From the NCBI RefSeq assembly GCF_000367345.1, contig NZ_BARE01000007.1, positions 124,001 to 188,000 on the forward strand: 64,000 nt of DNA. Direction: 5' to 3'. The first letter of the stretch is position 1. Every line of letters begins with the position of its first letter. The DNA is from Sphingobium xenophagum NBRC 107872. GTDB lineage: Bacteria > Pseudomonadota > Alphaproteobacteria > Sphingomonadales > Sphingomonadaceae. A program made the position numbers and the translations under genes. Below, piece after piece: positions 54,355-63,732 of the stretch. The notes beneath the pieces were generated by a model. It saw only the letters and a list, made by a program, of their open reading frames with translations, did no database searches and had not been told where the DNA came from.

Positions 54355-54921
54355 TTAAGCGGCGCTGTCCAGCGTCTCGATTGTGAGCTGATCGTTGGTA
54401 TAGACGCAAATGTCGGCCGCCACGGCCATGGCCTTGCGCGCCAGCGTTTCCGCATCTGCCTCATAATCGACCAGCGCGCGGGCGGCGGCGAGGGCGAAGT
54501 TGCCGCCGGAGCCGATCGCGGCCACGCCATTCACGGGTTCCAGCACGTCGCCATTGCCGGTCAGGATCAGCGTCACATCCTTGTCCGCGACGATCATCAT
54601 CGCTTCCAGATTGCGCAGATATTTGTCAGTGCGCCAATCCTTGGCCAGTTCGACCGCCGATCGCATCAATTGGCCGTTATGGCGCTCCAGCTTCGCTTCC
54701 AGCCGCTCGAACAGCGTGAAGGCGTCGGCGGTGGCGCCGGCAAAGCCGCCAATGACGCTGCCGTCATGCAGTCGGCGAACCTTGCGGGCATTGGGTTTCA
54801 TCACCGTCTGGCCCATCGAAACCTGACCGTCGCCAGCGACGACGACCTTCCCATTCTTGCGGACCGACATGATGGTGGTGCCATGCCAGACCGGCATGCT
54901 GCTGCTGTTATGGTCATTCAT
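54355..54921 (-). CDS. hslV: ATP-dependent protease peptidase subunit HslV
   Basis: 188-residue threonine protease forming the double-ring core of HslUV, a heat-shock degradation system. The catalytic N-terminal threonine after processing is in [15 protein letters not shown], with [18 protein letters not shown] and [15 protein letters not shown] following. The open frame begins at 54957. Two plausible starts are ATG 54921 (MNDHNSSS) and ATG 54897 (MPVWHGTTI), giving propeptides of 14 or 6 residues. A promoter-like heat-shock element is just upstream and would suit the internal ATG or a near-leaderless message. Confidence 0.95.
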   Translation of the reverse strand: MNDHNSSSMPVWHGTTIMSVRKNGKVVVAGDGQVSMGQTVMKPNARKVRRLHDGSVIGGFAGATADAFTLFERLEAKLERHNGQLMRSAVELAKDWRTDKYLRNLEAMMIVADKDVTLILTGNGDVLEPVNGVAAIGSGGNFALAAARALVDYEADAETLARKAMAVAADICVYTNDQLTIETLDSAA

Positions 54922-54929
54922 GAAGCGGC

Positions 54930-54958
54930 ATATGGGACGCTGTGCTTTGCGGTGCAAG
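54930..54958 (-). promoter_or_regulatory. Possible RpoH (heat-shock) promoter of hslVU
   Basis: On the minus strand CTTG is followed 18 bases later by CCCATAT, close to the RpoH consensus (CTTG, then CCCAT/CCTAT). It ends nine bases before ATG 54921. Confidence 0.4.
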
Positions 54959-55037
54959 TCGCCTGAACAGCGACGACGAAGCGTGGCATTTTGGCGACAA
55001 TATTCTTACAAACCGTTCAGGAACAAATGTCGATCAA

Positions 55038-55066
55038 TTGACATTGTGCATCGCACCATCAATTAT
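55038..55066 (+). promoter_or_regulatory. Possible sigma-70 promoter of the small Cys-rich gene
   Basis: TTGACA followed after 17 bases by AATTAT, about 30 bases upstream of the ATG at 55095, in an AT-rich stretch. Confidence 0.45.
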
Positions 55067-55094
55067 TGGCGTCCGCATTCATGGGAGAACGCGC

Positions 55095-55283
55095 ATGACT
55101 CTCAAGGCCAGAGCTCAGGAAAAGGTCGAGCGCGCGGGCATTTCCAATTATAGTTTCGATCACGACATTTTGGTCATGTGTGGCGTGCGCTACACGATCG
55201 AAGCATGCAACTGTGGCGAACCGGGATGTGATGGTGTCCGGCTGCGCAAAAACGCAACAGCCATCGGCCGCGTCCTGCAATAA
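55095..55283 (+). CDS. Small cysteine-containing hypothetical protein
   Basis: 62-residue protein. A C-x8-C-x-C-x4-C pattern (from VMCGVRYTIEACNCGEPGC) suggests a metal or disulfide site; the N-terminus (MTLKARAQEKVERAGI) and C-terminus (RLRKNATAIG) are basic. No domain recognised. GGGAG is seven bases before the ATG. The gene stands alone between hslV (divergent) and the convergent entericidin gene. Real expression is likely from the good RBS and promoter, but its function is unknown. Confidence 0.7.
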   Translation: MTLKARAQEKVERAGISNYSFDHDILVMCGVRYTIEACNCGEPGCDGVRLRKNATAIGRVLQ

Positions 55284-55298
55284 TATACTGTCGATCGG

Positions 55299-55415
55299 TC
55301 AGTGCATCACTTCTTTGCCGGCCCGACCAACAGATTCAATATCGCGTCCTACGCCCTGCACCGTGTTGCAGGCGGCCAGCGTAGCCAGAATGGCCAGAAA
55401 CAGCGCCTTACGCAT
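55299..55415 (-). CDS. Entericidin A/B family lipoprotein
   Basis: 38-residue small lipoprotein: MRKALFLAILATLAAC gives the signal and lipobox, followed by NTVQGVGRDIESVGRAGKEV, which matches the entericidin (EcnA/EcnB) family. These are envelope-stress-linked lipoproteins, in enterics a toxin/antidote pair. Only one gene is present here, so a toxin-antidote arrangement is not supported. GGAG stands 10 bases before the ATG, and a good promoter lies upstream. Confidence 0.9.
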   Translation of the reverse strand: MRKALFLAILATLAACNTVQGVGRDIESVGRAGKEVMH

Positions 55416-55446
55416 TAAGTCGTCACTCCATATTTGCGGCATAATC

Positions 55447-55475
55447 ATTTTAAGCGCTTGGGCGACGCCGTGCAA
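55447..55475 (-). promoter_or_regulatory. Probable sigma-70 promoter of the entericidin gene
   Basis: On the minus strand TTGCAC, a 17-base spacer and TAAAAT (5 of 6 matches to the -10 consensus), about 32 bases from the start codon. Confidence 0.6.
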
Positions 55476-55555
55476 AGGCGCAATTTGTACGCGCCCATGC
55501 CGCCACGCTTGACAGGGCGCGCCAGCGATGCCAATGGCCGCCTCCTCCCGAAAGG

Positions 55556-55630
55556 GGGCGCGTAGCTCAGTGGTAGAGCACACCCTTCACACGGGTGGGG
55601 TCGTAGGTTCAATCCCTACCGCGCCCACCA
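55556..55630 (+). tRNA. tRNA-Val (anticodon CAC)
   Basis: A 75-base cloverleaf can be drawn: acceptor GGGCGCG with CGCGCCC, D arm GCTCAGTGGTAGAGC, anticodon stem CACCC/GGGTG around TTCACAC (anticodon CAC), T arm GTAGGTTCAATCCCTAC, and encoded CCA. It decodes GTG. Confidence 0.95.
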
Positions 55631-55749
55631 TGGCTTGGCTGCCATGGACGGGACAGATTATTTCCCTGCATTGATCTTTTCAGTCTCATGGGGCTAATCA
55701 TTGCCCTTGATCCGGTGGCCTGTACGGCCGCCGACGTGAAAGGATGTCG

Positions 55750-57978
55750 ATGCCGCCCTATCTGAAATCCGGCGCAGCCCTTGGCGTGCTGCTGATGCTG
55801 TCCACCGCGCCTGTCATCGCGCAGGAAAAGCTGACGCTCGAGAGAGTTTTTGCCAGCCCCGACCTGGCAGGACCGCAGCCGCGGGCGCTAAAATTGTCGC
55901 CGGACGGTACGCTCGTCACCCTGCTCAAACCGCGCGCCGACGAAAAGGAGCGGCTGGACCTGTGGGCGATCGACACGCGCACCGGCAAGCAGCGGATGCT
56001 GGTCGATTCGCGCAAGACCGGCAGCGGCGCGGCGCTATCCGAAGCGGAAAAGATGCAGCGCGAACGCGACCGCTCCGTCGCGGGGAGCACCGGCATAACC
56101 AGCTATGACTGGTCGCCGGATGGCAAGAGCATCCTGGTGCCGGTCGATGGCGACCTTTATCTTGCGGCGCTGGATGGCAAGGTGCAGCGCCTGACCGATA
56201 CGCCCGACGGCGAATTGAATGGCGTTGTCAGCCCCAAGGGCGGTTTCGTGTCCTTCGTGCGCGGCGGCAACCTGTTCGTACAGCCGATCGGCGGTGCGGA
56301 ACGGCAGGTAACGCAAGGGGCCAGCGATACGGTCAGTTGGGGCGTTGCCGAATTTGTCGCGCAGGAGGAGATGGACCGGCGCACCGGCTATTGGTGGTCG
56401 CCCGACGACAGCCTGATTGCGGTTGCACGGGTCGATGAAAGCCCGGTCGGCATCGTCACCCGTACTGCAATTGGCGGGGAGGGCACGACAGTCTATCAGC
56501 AGCGTTACCCGGCCGCCGGGACGCCCAATGCGATCGTCGACCTCTATGTCATGAAGCCGGACGGGTCGGGCCAGGTGAAGGTCGATCTGGGATCGGATCG
56601 GGACATTTATCTGGCGCGGGTCGACTGGGCGAAGGATGGCCGCACGCTCTATGTCCAGCGCGAAGCGCGCGACCAGAAGCGGCTCGACCTGCTGGCAGTC
56701 GATCCGGCGACCGGCAAGGCCAAGGTCATTCTGAGCGAAACGGCCAAAAGCTGGATCAACCTGAGCGACAATTTCCATCCCCTGTCGGGCGGCGATTTCC
56801 TGTGGTGGTCCGAAAAGAGCGGCCATGGCCATCTCTACCGCGTCCATGACGGCAAATGGACGGCGCTGACCAGTGGCGACTGGGAGGTCAAGACGCTGGT
56901 GGCGGTCGACGAAAAAGCGGGGCTGGCCTATTTCACCGGCAATCGCGAAACACCGCTGGAACAGCAGCTTTACAGCGCCCCCATCACGCGACCGGCCGCC
57001 GCGCGCCAGATTACGGCCAGCGGCTGGTGGAATGACGCGGTGATGGACGCCGCCGCCAGCCGCGCCGTCATCACGCGCCAGAATAGCGATCAGCCCAAGC
57101 AGGTCTATCTGGTCGACAATAGCGGCAAGCAATTGCAGTGGCTGTCCGAAAATGCGCTGAAGGGCGATCATCCCTATGCACCCTATCTGGCGAGCCATGT
57201 CAAAACCCGGTTCGGCACGATCAAGGCGGCGGACGGAACGACGCTCTATACCAAGATCATGACCCCGCCGATCGAGCCGGGAAAGCGCTATCCGGTGTTC
57301 ATGATCCATTATGGCGGGCCGGGCGGCGGGCGGCAGGTGACGAACACATGGTCCGGCGCGCTGAACCAGTATCTGGTCGACCGCGGCTGGATCGTCTTTG
57401 CTGTCGACAATCGTGGCACGCCCGATCGCGGCAAGGCGTTCGAGGATCATCTCTATCGCGCGATGGGAACAGTCGAGGTGACGGATCAACTGGCGGGCGT
57501 GGATTGGCTGAAGGCCCAGCCTTTCGTCGATCCCAAGCGGATCGCGACCTATGGCTGGTCCTATGGCGGCTATATGTCGTTGAAGCTGCTGGAAAAGGCA
57601 CCGGGCGTTTTCGCGGCGGCCGTGGCGGGTGCGCCGGTCACGAAGTGGGAGTTGTACGACACCCATTACACCGAACGCTATCTGGGGATGCCACAGGACA
57701 AGCCCAGCGCCTATCCGGCATCAGGCGCGATCGACGAGGCGGTGAAGATCAGTGATCCGTTGATGCTGATCCACGGCATGTCGGACGACAATGTGGTGTT
57801 CGACAATGCCACTGCCCTGATGGCCAAGATGCAGGGCGCGGCGGTGCCGTTCGAGATGATGGCCTATCCCGGCCAGACCCACCGCGTCGGCGGGCCGGGG
57901 ATCAGCGTACACCTGTGGCGCACGATCGAGGATTTTCTGGCCCGGCGCGGGATAGCGCCCGACGCCGCCAAACCATAG
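55750..57978 (+). CDS. S9 family dipeptidyl peptidase IV-like enzyme
   Basis: About 742-residue exported serine peptidase. A signal peptide (KSGAALGVLLMLSTAPVIAQ) precedes a beta-propeller domain (WWSPDDSLIAVARVDES, WSEKSGHGHLYRV) and the C-terminal alpha/beta hydrolase with the serine in GWSYGGYMSLKLL, the aspartate in GMSDDNVVF and the histidine in YPGQTHRVGG. The EE pair in VAQEEMDRRTGYWW fits DPP IV specificity for penultimate Pro/Ala. ATG 55750 follows AAAGGA with good spacing; ATG 55744 is two codons upstream. Confidence 0.94.
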   Translation: MPPYLKSGAALGVLLMLSTAPVIAQEKLTLERVFASPDLAGPQPRALKLSPDGTLVTLLKPRADEKERLDLWAIDTRTGKQRMLVDSRKTGSGAALSEAEKMQRERDRSVAGSTGITSYDWSPDGKSILVPVDGDLYLAALDGKVQRLTDTPDGELNGVVSPKGGFVSFVRGGNLFVQPIGGAERQVTQGASDTVSWGVAEFVAQEEMDRRTGYWWSPDDSLIAVARVDESPVGIVTRTAIGGEGTTVYQQRYPAAGTPNAIVDLYVMKPDGSGQVKVDLGSDRDIYLARVDWAKDGRTLYVQREARDQKRLDLLAVDPATGKAKVILSETAKSWINLSDNFHPLSGGDFLWWSEKSGHGHLYRVHDGKWTALTSGDWEVKTLVAVDEKAGLAYFTGNRETPLEQQLYSAPITRPAAARQITASGWWNDAVMDAAASRAVITRQNSDQPKQVYLVDNSGKQLQWLSENALKGDHPYAPYLASHVKTRFGTIKAADGTTLYTKIMTPPIEPGKRYPVFMIHYGGPGGGRQVTNTWSGALNQYLVDRGWIVFAVDNRGTPDRGKAFEDHLYRAMGTVEVTDQLAGVDWLKAQPFVDPKRIATYGWSYGGYMSLKLLEKAPGVFAAAVAGAPVTKWELYDTHYTERYLGMPQDKPSAYPASGAIDEAVKISDPLMLIHGMSDDNVVFDNATALMAKMQGAAVPFEMMAYPGQTHRVGGPGISVHLWRTIEDFLARRGIAPDAAKP

Positions 57979-58092
57979 GAGACAGGCGGCAAAGGGCGTT
58001 GCGGCATCGCGGCAACGTCCAGCGGGAAAAGCTGACCTTTCGCGCAACAAAGGGCTTGCCACTGGACAAATGACGCAACGCCGCTATGCCGC

Positions 58093-58120
58093 CCACTCCG
58101 CAATATCTGCATCGGAGTGG
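58093..58120 (+). promoter_or_regulatory. Hairpin overlapping the asd ribosome binding site region
   Basis: CCACTCCG pairs with CGGAGTGG (8-bp perfect stem). The 3' arm contains a GGAG and abuts a second GGAG just before the asd ATG at 58132. Confidence 0.4.
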
Positions 58121-58131
58121 AGTGTTCAGTC

Positions 58132-59157
<1,026 letters not shown>

Positions 59158-59164
59158 CGACTCC

Positions 59165-59836
59165 ATGATCTCCGGCGCTGTCGCTCTCTGGAACGCTGTT
59201 CCTGTTGCGCAGCGCCGGATGATCCTCTCGCTGATCATGGCGATCGGCCTCGCCAACATCGCCCAGCCCTATCCTGAACTTGCGCCACTACAACATGGGC
59301 CAACCATAGCGCTGATCGCTGCCGCGCCCTGGCTGCTTCGACGCTGGCCGTTGTCCAACGGCGCTGTTGCGTGCATCTGGCTCTTTCTCCTGCTCCATAC
59401 ACTCGGCGCGCGCTGGATTTATTCCTATGTGCCCTATGATGATTGGGCGCGGGCGTTGGCAGGGCATGACCTGTCATCCTTGTTCGGAACGTCGCGCAAT
59501 GGCTATGACAGGTTGGTTCATTTTGCGTTCGGCATGCTGCTGACAATGCCTCTGGCGCAAAGCGCGCATCGCTTCGGTGGCTTGCGCCACGGATGGAGCC
59601 TGACCTTCGCCTTCGCCGCCATCGGTTTGAGCAGCGCGCTTTACGAAATATTCGAATGGCTGCTTACGGTGATCGCGGCTGGCGAGACGGCTGACTATTA
59701 TAATGGCCAGCAAGGCGATGTCTGGGACGCGCAGAAAGATATGGCGGCGGCCCAACTGGGCAGTGCGCTGACGCTGATCGCGCTCTTGCGCCCCCGCGCC
59801 GGACGCCATATCGGCAAGCCGCCCACCGCTGCGTAA
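59165..59836 (+). CDS. DUF2238/YjdF-like membrane protein
   Basis: 223-residue polytopic membrane protein with about five to six hydrophobic helices. The family's conserved polar blocks are present: NGYDRLVHFAFGMLL, LSSALYEIFEWLL and QQGDVWDAQKDMAAAQLGSAL. Function is unknown. It begins seven bases after asd and ends ten bases before the hydrolase gene, so it is probably part of one transcript with both. Confidence 0.88.
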   Translation: MISGAVALWNAVPVAQRRMILSLIMAIGLANIAQPYPELAPLQHGPTIALIAAAPWLLRRWPLSNGAVACIWLFLLLHTLGARWIYSYVPYDDWARALAGHDLSSLFGTSRNGYDRLVHFAFGMLLTMPLAQSAHRFGGLRHGWSLTFAFAAIGLSSALYEIFEWLLTVIAAGETADYYNGQQGDVWDAQKDMAAAQLGSALTLIALLRPRAGRHIGKPPTAA

Positions 59837-59846
59837 GGATTACTCC

Positions 59847-60608
59847 ATGACCGACCTGACCATCGAACGCCATGACATCAAGGGCTTTGATGGCCTGCCG
59901 ATCGCCGTGCATGTGGCGGGGGAGGGCCGGGATCTGGTGCTGATCCATGGCTATTTTTCCAACGCCTTCACCAACTGGATTCGCTACGGTCATGCCGCGA
60001 AACTGGTTGAGGCGGGCTTCCGCCTGATCATGCCCGACCTGCGCGGCCATGGAGAGAGCGGGAAGCCGCATGATATTGCCGCCTATCCGCCCGACGCCCT
60101 GACCGAAGACGGGCTGGCACTGGTCGAGCAACTGGGGCTGACCGACTATGATCTGGGCGGCTATTCGCTGGGCGCGCGCACGACCGTGCGGATGCTGGCG
60201 CGCGGAGCGACGCCGCGGCGGGTGATCCTGGCGGGGATGGGCCTGCGCGGACTGGTCCAGACGCTCGACAATGGCGGCTATTACAGGAATGTCCTGACGA
60301 ACCTTGGCACGTTCGAGCGCGGCACGTCGGAATGGATGACGGAAGCCTTCCTCAAGACCACCAAGGGTGATCCGGTGGCGATGCTCCATATCCTGAACAC
60401 CTTTGTCGATACGCCGCGCGAGACAATCGCTGCCATTCAGCAGCCGACCGAAATCATCTGCGGCGCGGACGACCGCGATAATGGCGTGGCGCAGGAACTG
60501 GCGGATGTGCTGCCCGATGGGCGCTATGTCGAAATACCGGGCAATCACATGAACGCCGTCACCCGCAAGGAGATGGGGCAGGCAATGGCCGATTTCCTGA
60601 CCGCTTGA
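59847..60608 (+). CDS. Alpha/beta hydrolase
   Basis: 253-residue alpha/beta hydrolase with the oxyanion-region HGYFSNAFTNWIRYG, LIMPDLRGHGESGKPHD, the nucleophile elbow GGYSLGARTTVRML, an acid in CGADDRDNGVAQELA and the histidine in PGNHMNAVTRKEMGQ. Substrate unknown; this layout is common to esterases and C-C hydrolases. AAGGATTACTCC precedes the ATG. Third gene of the asd transcript. Confidence 0.9.
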   Translation: MTDLTIERHDIKGFDGLPIAVHVAGEGRDLVLIHGYFSNAFTNWIRYGHAAKLVEAGFRLIMPDLRGHGESGKPHDIAAYPPDALTEDGLALVEQLGLTDYDLGGYSLGARTTVRMLARGATPRRVILAGMGLRGLVQTLDNGGYYRNVLTNLGTFERGTSEWMTEAFLKTTKGDPVAMLHILNTFVDTPRETIAAIQQPTEIICGADDRDNGVAQELADVLPDGRYVEIPGNHMNAVTRKEMGQAMADFLTA

Positions 60609-60663
60609 CTGTATCGTCCGGGCAAGTCACCTTCCCCTTCATAAGCCTATGAGGGGAACTCCC

Positions 60664-62541
60664 GTGAAAATCGCCATCTCGCTTGCCGCGCTTGCGGCCG
60701 CGCTTACTGTATCGCCCGTCCTTGCCCAGCAGACGCCCGCACCGACGGCTGCCGAGGCCGAAGCTTTCCTTGCGAAGGCGGAAAAGGCGATGTTCGAACA
60801 TTCGCTGATCTCCAACCGTGCCGACTGGGTCAATTCCACCTATCTGAATGACGACAGCGACGCCGTGGCCGCCTATTTCGGCGCCATCCGCACGTCCATG
60901 AATGTCGATTATGCGCTTGAGGCGGCGAAATATGCCGCAGCGCCTGGCCTGTCGGCCGAAACGAAGCGCCGCCTGGACCTGCTGCGCACCGCGCTGACCC
61001 TGCCTGCGCCGACCACGCCGGGCGCGGCGCAGGAACTCAATGATCTCGCGACACGGCTCCAGTCCACCTATGGCAAGGGGAAGGGAACGCTCAAGGGCCA
61101 GCCGATCAATGGCAGCGACATTGAGGAGCAGATGGGGAACAACCGCAACCCCGAAGAACTGAAGGAAATGTGGGTCAGTTGGCACGACAATGTTGGCGCG
61201 CCGATGCGAGACGATTACGCCAAGCTGGTCGATATCGCCAATGCGGGCGCCAGGGAATTGGGCTTTGCCGATACGGGGGCGATGTGGCGGTCCAAATATG
61301 ACATGCCCGCCGATGATTTCGCCAAGCTGACCGACAAGATCTGGGCGGAGGTGAAGCCGCTCTATGACCAGCTGCATTGCTATACCCGCACCAAGCTCAA
61401 CGAGAAATATGGCGATGCGGTGCAGCCGGCGACGGGACCAATCCGTGCCGACTTGCTGGGCAATATGTGGGCGCAATCCTGGGGCAATATCTATGATGTC
61501 GTCGCGCCCAAGGGCGCAGGCGACCTGGGCTATGACGTCGGGGAGCTGTTGAAGGCCAAGGGTTATGTCGAAACCCGCCCCGGTCAGGTCGATACCCCTG
61601 ACACGCCGGAAAAGCAGCAGCGCGGCTATTGGGAAAAGCAGATGTTCAAAATCGGCGAGGGCTTTTATTCCTCGCTGGGCTTTGCGCCGCTGCCGGAGAC
61701 GTTTTGGGAACGCACCCAGTTCATCAAGCCGCTGGACCGCGAAGTCGTCTGCCACGCATCCGCATGGGATATCGACAACAAGGACGACATACGCGTCAAG
61801 ATGTGCACGAAGGTCAACAGCGACGACTTCGTGACCATCCATCATGAGCTGGGCCACAATTATTACCAGCGCGCCTATCAGAATCAGAAGCCGCTTTATC
61901 TGGATGGGGCGAATGACGGCTTCCACGAAGCGATCGGCGATTTCGTCGCTTTGTCGATCACGCCCGACTATCTGGTGAAGATCGGCCTGCTGGACGCGGG
62001 CAAGGTGCCCGGACCGGACAAGGATATTGGCCTGTTGCTGCGTCAGGCGATGGACAAGGTTGCATTTCTGCCCTTTGGTTTGCTGGTCGACAAATGGCGC
62101 TGGGGCGTATTCAGCGGCGCGATACCGCAGAGCCAGTATGAAAAGGGCTGGACGGACCTCCGCCGCCAATATCAGGGTATCGTCCCGCCCGTGACCCGCG
62201 ATGAAACCAAGTTCGACGCGGGTGCGAAATTCCATATTCCGGGGAATACCCCCTACACCCGCTATTTCCTGGCGGGGATTTTGCAGCAGCAATTTTACGA
62301 AGCGGCCTGCAAACAGGCGGGCTGGAAGGGGCCGCTCCATCGCTGTTCCTTCTACGGAGACAAAGCTGTTGGAGCCAAGCTGAACGCGATGCTGGAAATG
62401 GGCGCGTCCAAGCCATGGCCCGATGCGTTGCAGGCCTTCACTGGAACGCGCGAGATTTCGGGCAAGGCGATGACCGCTTATTTCGCACCGTTGCAAAAAT
62501 GGCTCGTCCAGCAGAACAAAGGCAAGTCTTGCGGCTGGTAA
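60664..62541 (+). CDS. M2 family peptidyl-dipeptidase (ACE-like)
   Basis: 625-residue exported zinc peptidase of the angiotensin-converting-enzyme family that removes C-terminal dipeptides. A signal peptide (KIAISLAALAAALTVSPVLAQ) starts the protein; the zinc site is TIHHELGHNYYQRAYQ with the third ligand glutamate in NDGFHEAIGDFVALS. The C-terminal portion has the expected RYFLAGILQQQFYEAACK and HRCSFYGDKAVG. GTG 60664 follows AGGGGAACTCCC and is preferred; ATG 60649 adds five residues. Likely cooperates with the S9 peptidase in periplasmic peptide use. Confidence 0.94.
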   Translation: MKIAISLAALAAALTVSPVLAQQTPAPTAAEAEAFLAKAEKAMFEHSLISNRADWVNSTYLNDDSDAVAAYFGAIRTSMNVDYALEAAKYAAAPGLSAETKRRLDLLRTALTLPAPTTPGAAQELNDLATRLQSTYGKGKGTLKGQPINGSDIEEQMGNNRNPEELKEMWVSWHDNVGAPMRDDYAKLVDIANAGARELGFADTGAMWRSKYDMPADDFAKLTDKIWAEVKPLYDQLHCYTRTKLNEKYGDAVQPATGPIRADLLGNMWAQSWGNIYDVVAPKGAGDLGYDVGELLKAKGYVETRPGQVDTPDTPEKQQRGYWEKQMFKIGEGFYSSLGFAPLPETFWERTQFIKPLDREVVCHASAWDIDNKDDIRVKMCTKVNSDDFVTIHHELGHNYYQRAYQNQKPLYLDGANDGFHEAIGDFVALSITPDYLVKIGLLDAGKVPGPDKDIGLLLRQAMDKVAFLPFGLLVDKWRWGVFSGAIPQSQYEKGWTDLRRQYQGIVPPVTRDETKFDAGAKFHIPGNTPYTRYFLAGILQQQFYEAACKQAGWKGPLHRCSFYGDKAVGAKLNAMLEMGASKPWPDALQAFTGTREISGKAMTAYFAPLQKWLVQQNKGKSCGW

Positions 62542-62572
62542 TCGCCAAGTAAAGCCAGTAAAGGCCAGGCCC

Positions 62573-63724
62573 GTGGACCCGGCGATCATCATCATTGCTT
62601 TGCTCTTCTTCACCAGCGTCGTCATGGCGCTGGCGATGGGGGTGGCGTGGTTACATTTTGGACGCCAGGTCCATGTGTTGAGCTGGACGCTGTCCTATAG
62701 CGCCGCAATGGTCCAGTGGATCGCCAATGCGGCGGGCATCATGTTGAAGAGCGGCCCGCTGATGGCGCTGGCGGCATGCTGCATCGTCGTCAGCGGTACG
62801 CTGGTGGTGGCGGGCGTGCGCCAGCGGTCGGGACAGCCTGTACCCTGGCGATTGATGCTGGGCGCGGGATCAGTCGTGGCGGTCGGTGGCATCTATGCGG
62901 CGATGATCCATGATCGCGCGCTTCAGGGCATGATCGTGCCGGGCTATGTCGGCATATTGATGCTGTGTTCGGCTGCCTCCCTCTGGCCCCGCGACCGGCG
63001 GTTCAATGCACCGGAAATCGCCTTTTTCACCATGTTTCTGCTGTTCGCGCTGTTTCAGACGGCCCTGGCCGTCAGCGCCGCCGCTAATCTCGGCAAGGCG
63101 CCGGGCGCGGGCTTGGTCACCTATCGCGCGATATTGGGCCTTGGCCTGCCGTCCATCTATGTCGGCACGGGCGTGGCCGCCGTCATGGTGGTCGCAGGCG
63201 ATCTGGCGCACCAGTTGCGGAGGCAGATGCGGCATGATCCGCTGACGGACGTGCTCAACCGTCGCGGGTTGGATGAGGCCGCCGTGCGCGCCATCGCCAA
63301 TGCCCGGCGTTATGGCCGCCCGCTGGCGCTGGTCGTGTGTGATCTTGACGGGTTCAAGGCTTTGAATGACGGGCATGGCCATATCGCCGGGGACGCCGCC
63401 CTGCGCGGTTTTGCCCAGTTGCTGGGCAGCGCCGTCCGCCGCGGCGATATCGTCGCGCGGATGGGCGGCGATGAATTCGGGCTGCTGCTGGTGGAGACGG
63501 ACGCCGCCGCAGCTGCCGACGTCATGGAGCGGGTGCGCGCGGAGATTGGTTGCCTGATCCTGCCCAACGCCCCGCACGCCCGGCTGCGCGCCAGCTTTGG
63601 CGTTGCGCAATTGCAGGCGGGCGACCAGCAACTGGACGACATGGTCGCCCGTGCTGACGCCGCCCTTTACGACGCCAAGCGTGACGGCAAGGACCGCGTC
63701 GCCATCTGGCGCGCGGCTGCCTGA
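62573..63724 (+). CDS. Diguanylate cyclase (GGDEF) membrane protein
   Basis: 383-residue protein with about six N-terminal hydrophobic helices (residues 1-200) and a C-terminal GGDEF domain: DPLTDVLNRRGLDEAAV, LVVCDLDGFKALNDGHGHIAGD, the active-site RMGGDEFGLLL and RADAALYDAKRDGKDRV. It should make c-di-GMP at the inner membrane, with the helical part as a sensor of unknown input. The start is GTG 62573 after AAAGGCC. An inhibitory RxxD I-site is not obvious. Convergent with amn. Confidence 0.92.
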   Translation: MDPAIIIIALLFFTSVVMALAMGVAWLHFGRQVHVLSWTLSYSAAMVQWIANAAGIMLKSGPLMALAACCIVVSGTLVVAGVRQRSGQPVPWRLMLGAGSVVAVGGIYAAMIHDRALQGMIVPGYVGILMLCSAASLWPRDRRFNAPEIAFFTMFLLFALFQTALAVSAAANLGKAPGAGLVTYRAILGLGLPSIYVGTGVAAVMVVAGDLAHQLRRQMRHDPLTDVLNRRGLDEAAVRAIANARRYGRPLALVVCDLDGFKALNDGHGHIAGDAALRGFAQLLGSAVRRGDIVARMGGDEFGLLLVETDAAAAADVMERVRAEIGCLILPNAPHARLRASFGVAQLQAGDQQLDDMVARADAALYDAKRDGKDRVAIWRAAA

Positions 63725-63732
63725 TCAACGCC

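Noticed and set aside
55628-55647. CCATGGC/GCCATGG hairpin overlapping the tRNA CCA end as a terminator or attachment site
   Set aside because: No T-run follows and no second copy of the tRNA end is found in the window.
55671-55698. TTGATC-N16-GCTAAT as promoter of the S9 peptidase gene
   Set aside because: Only four matches in each box; too weak to list as a feature.
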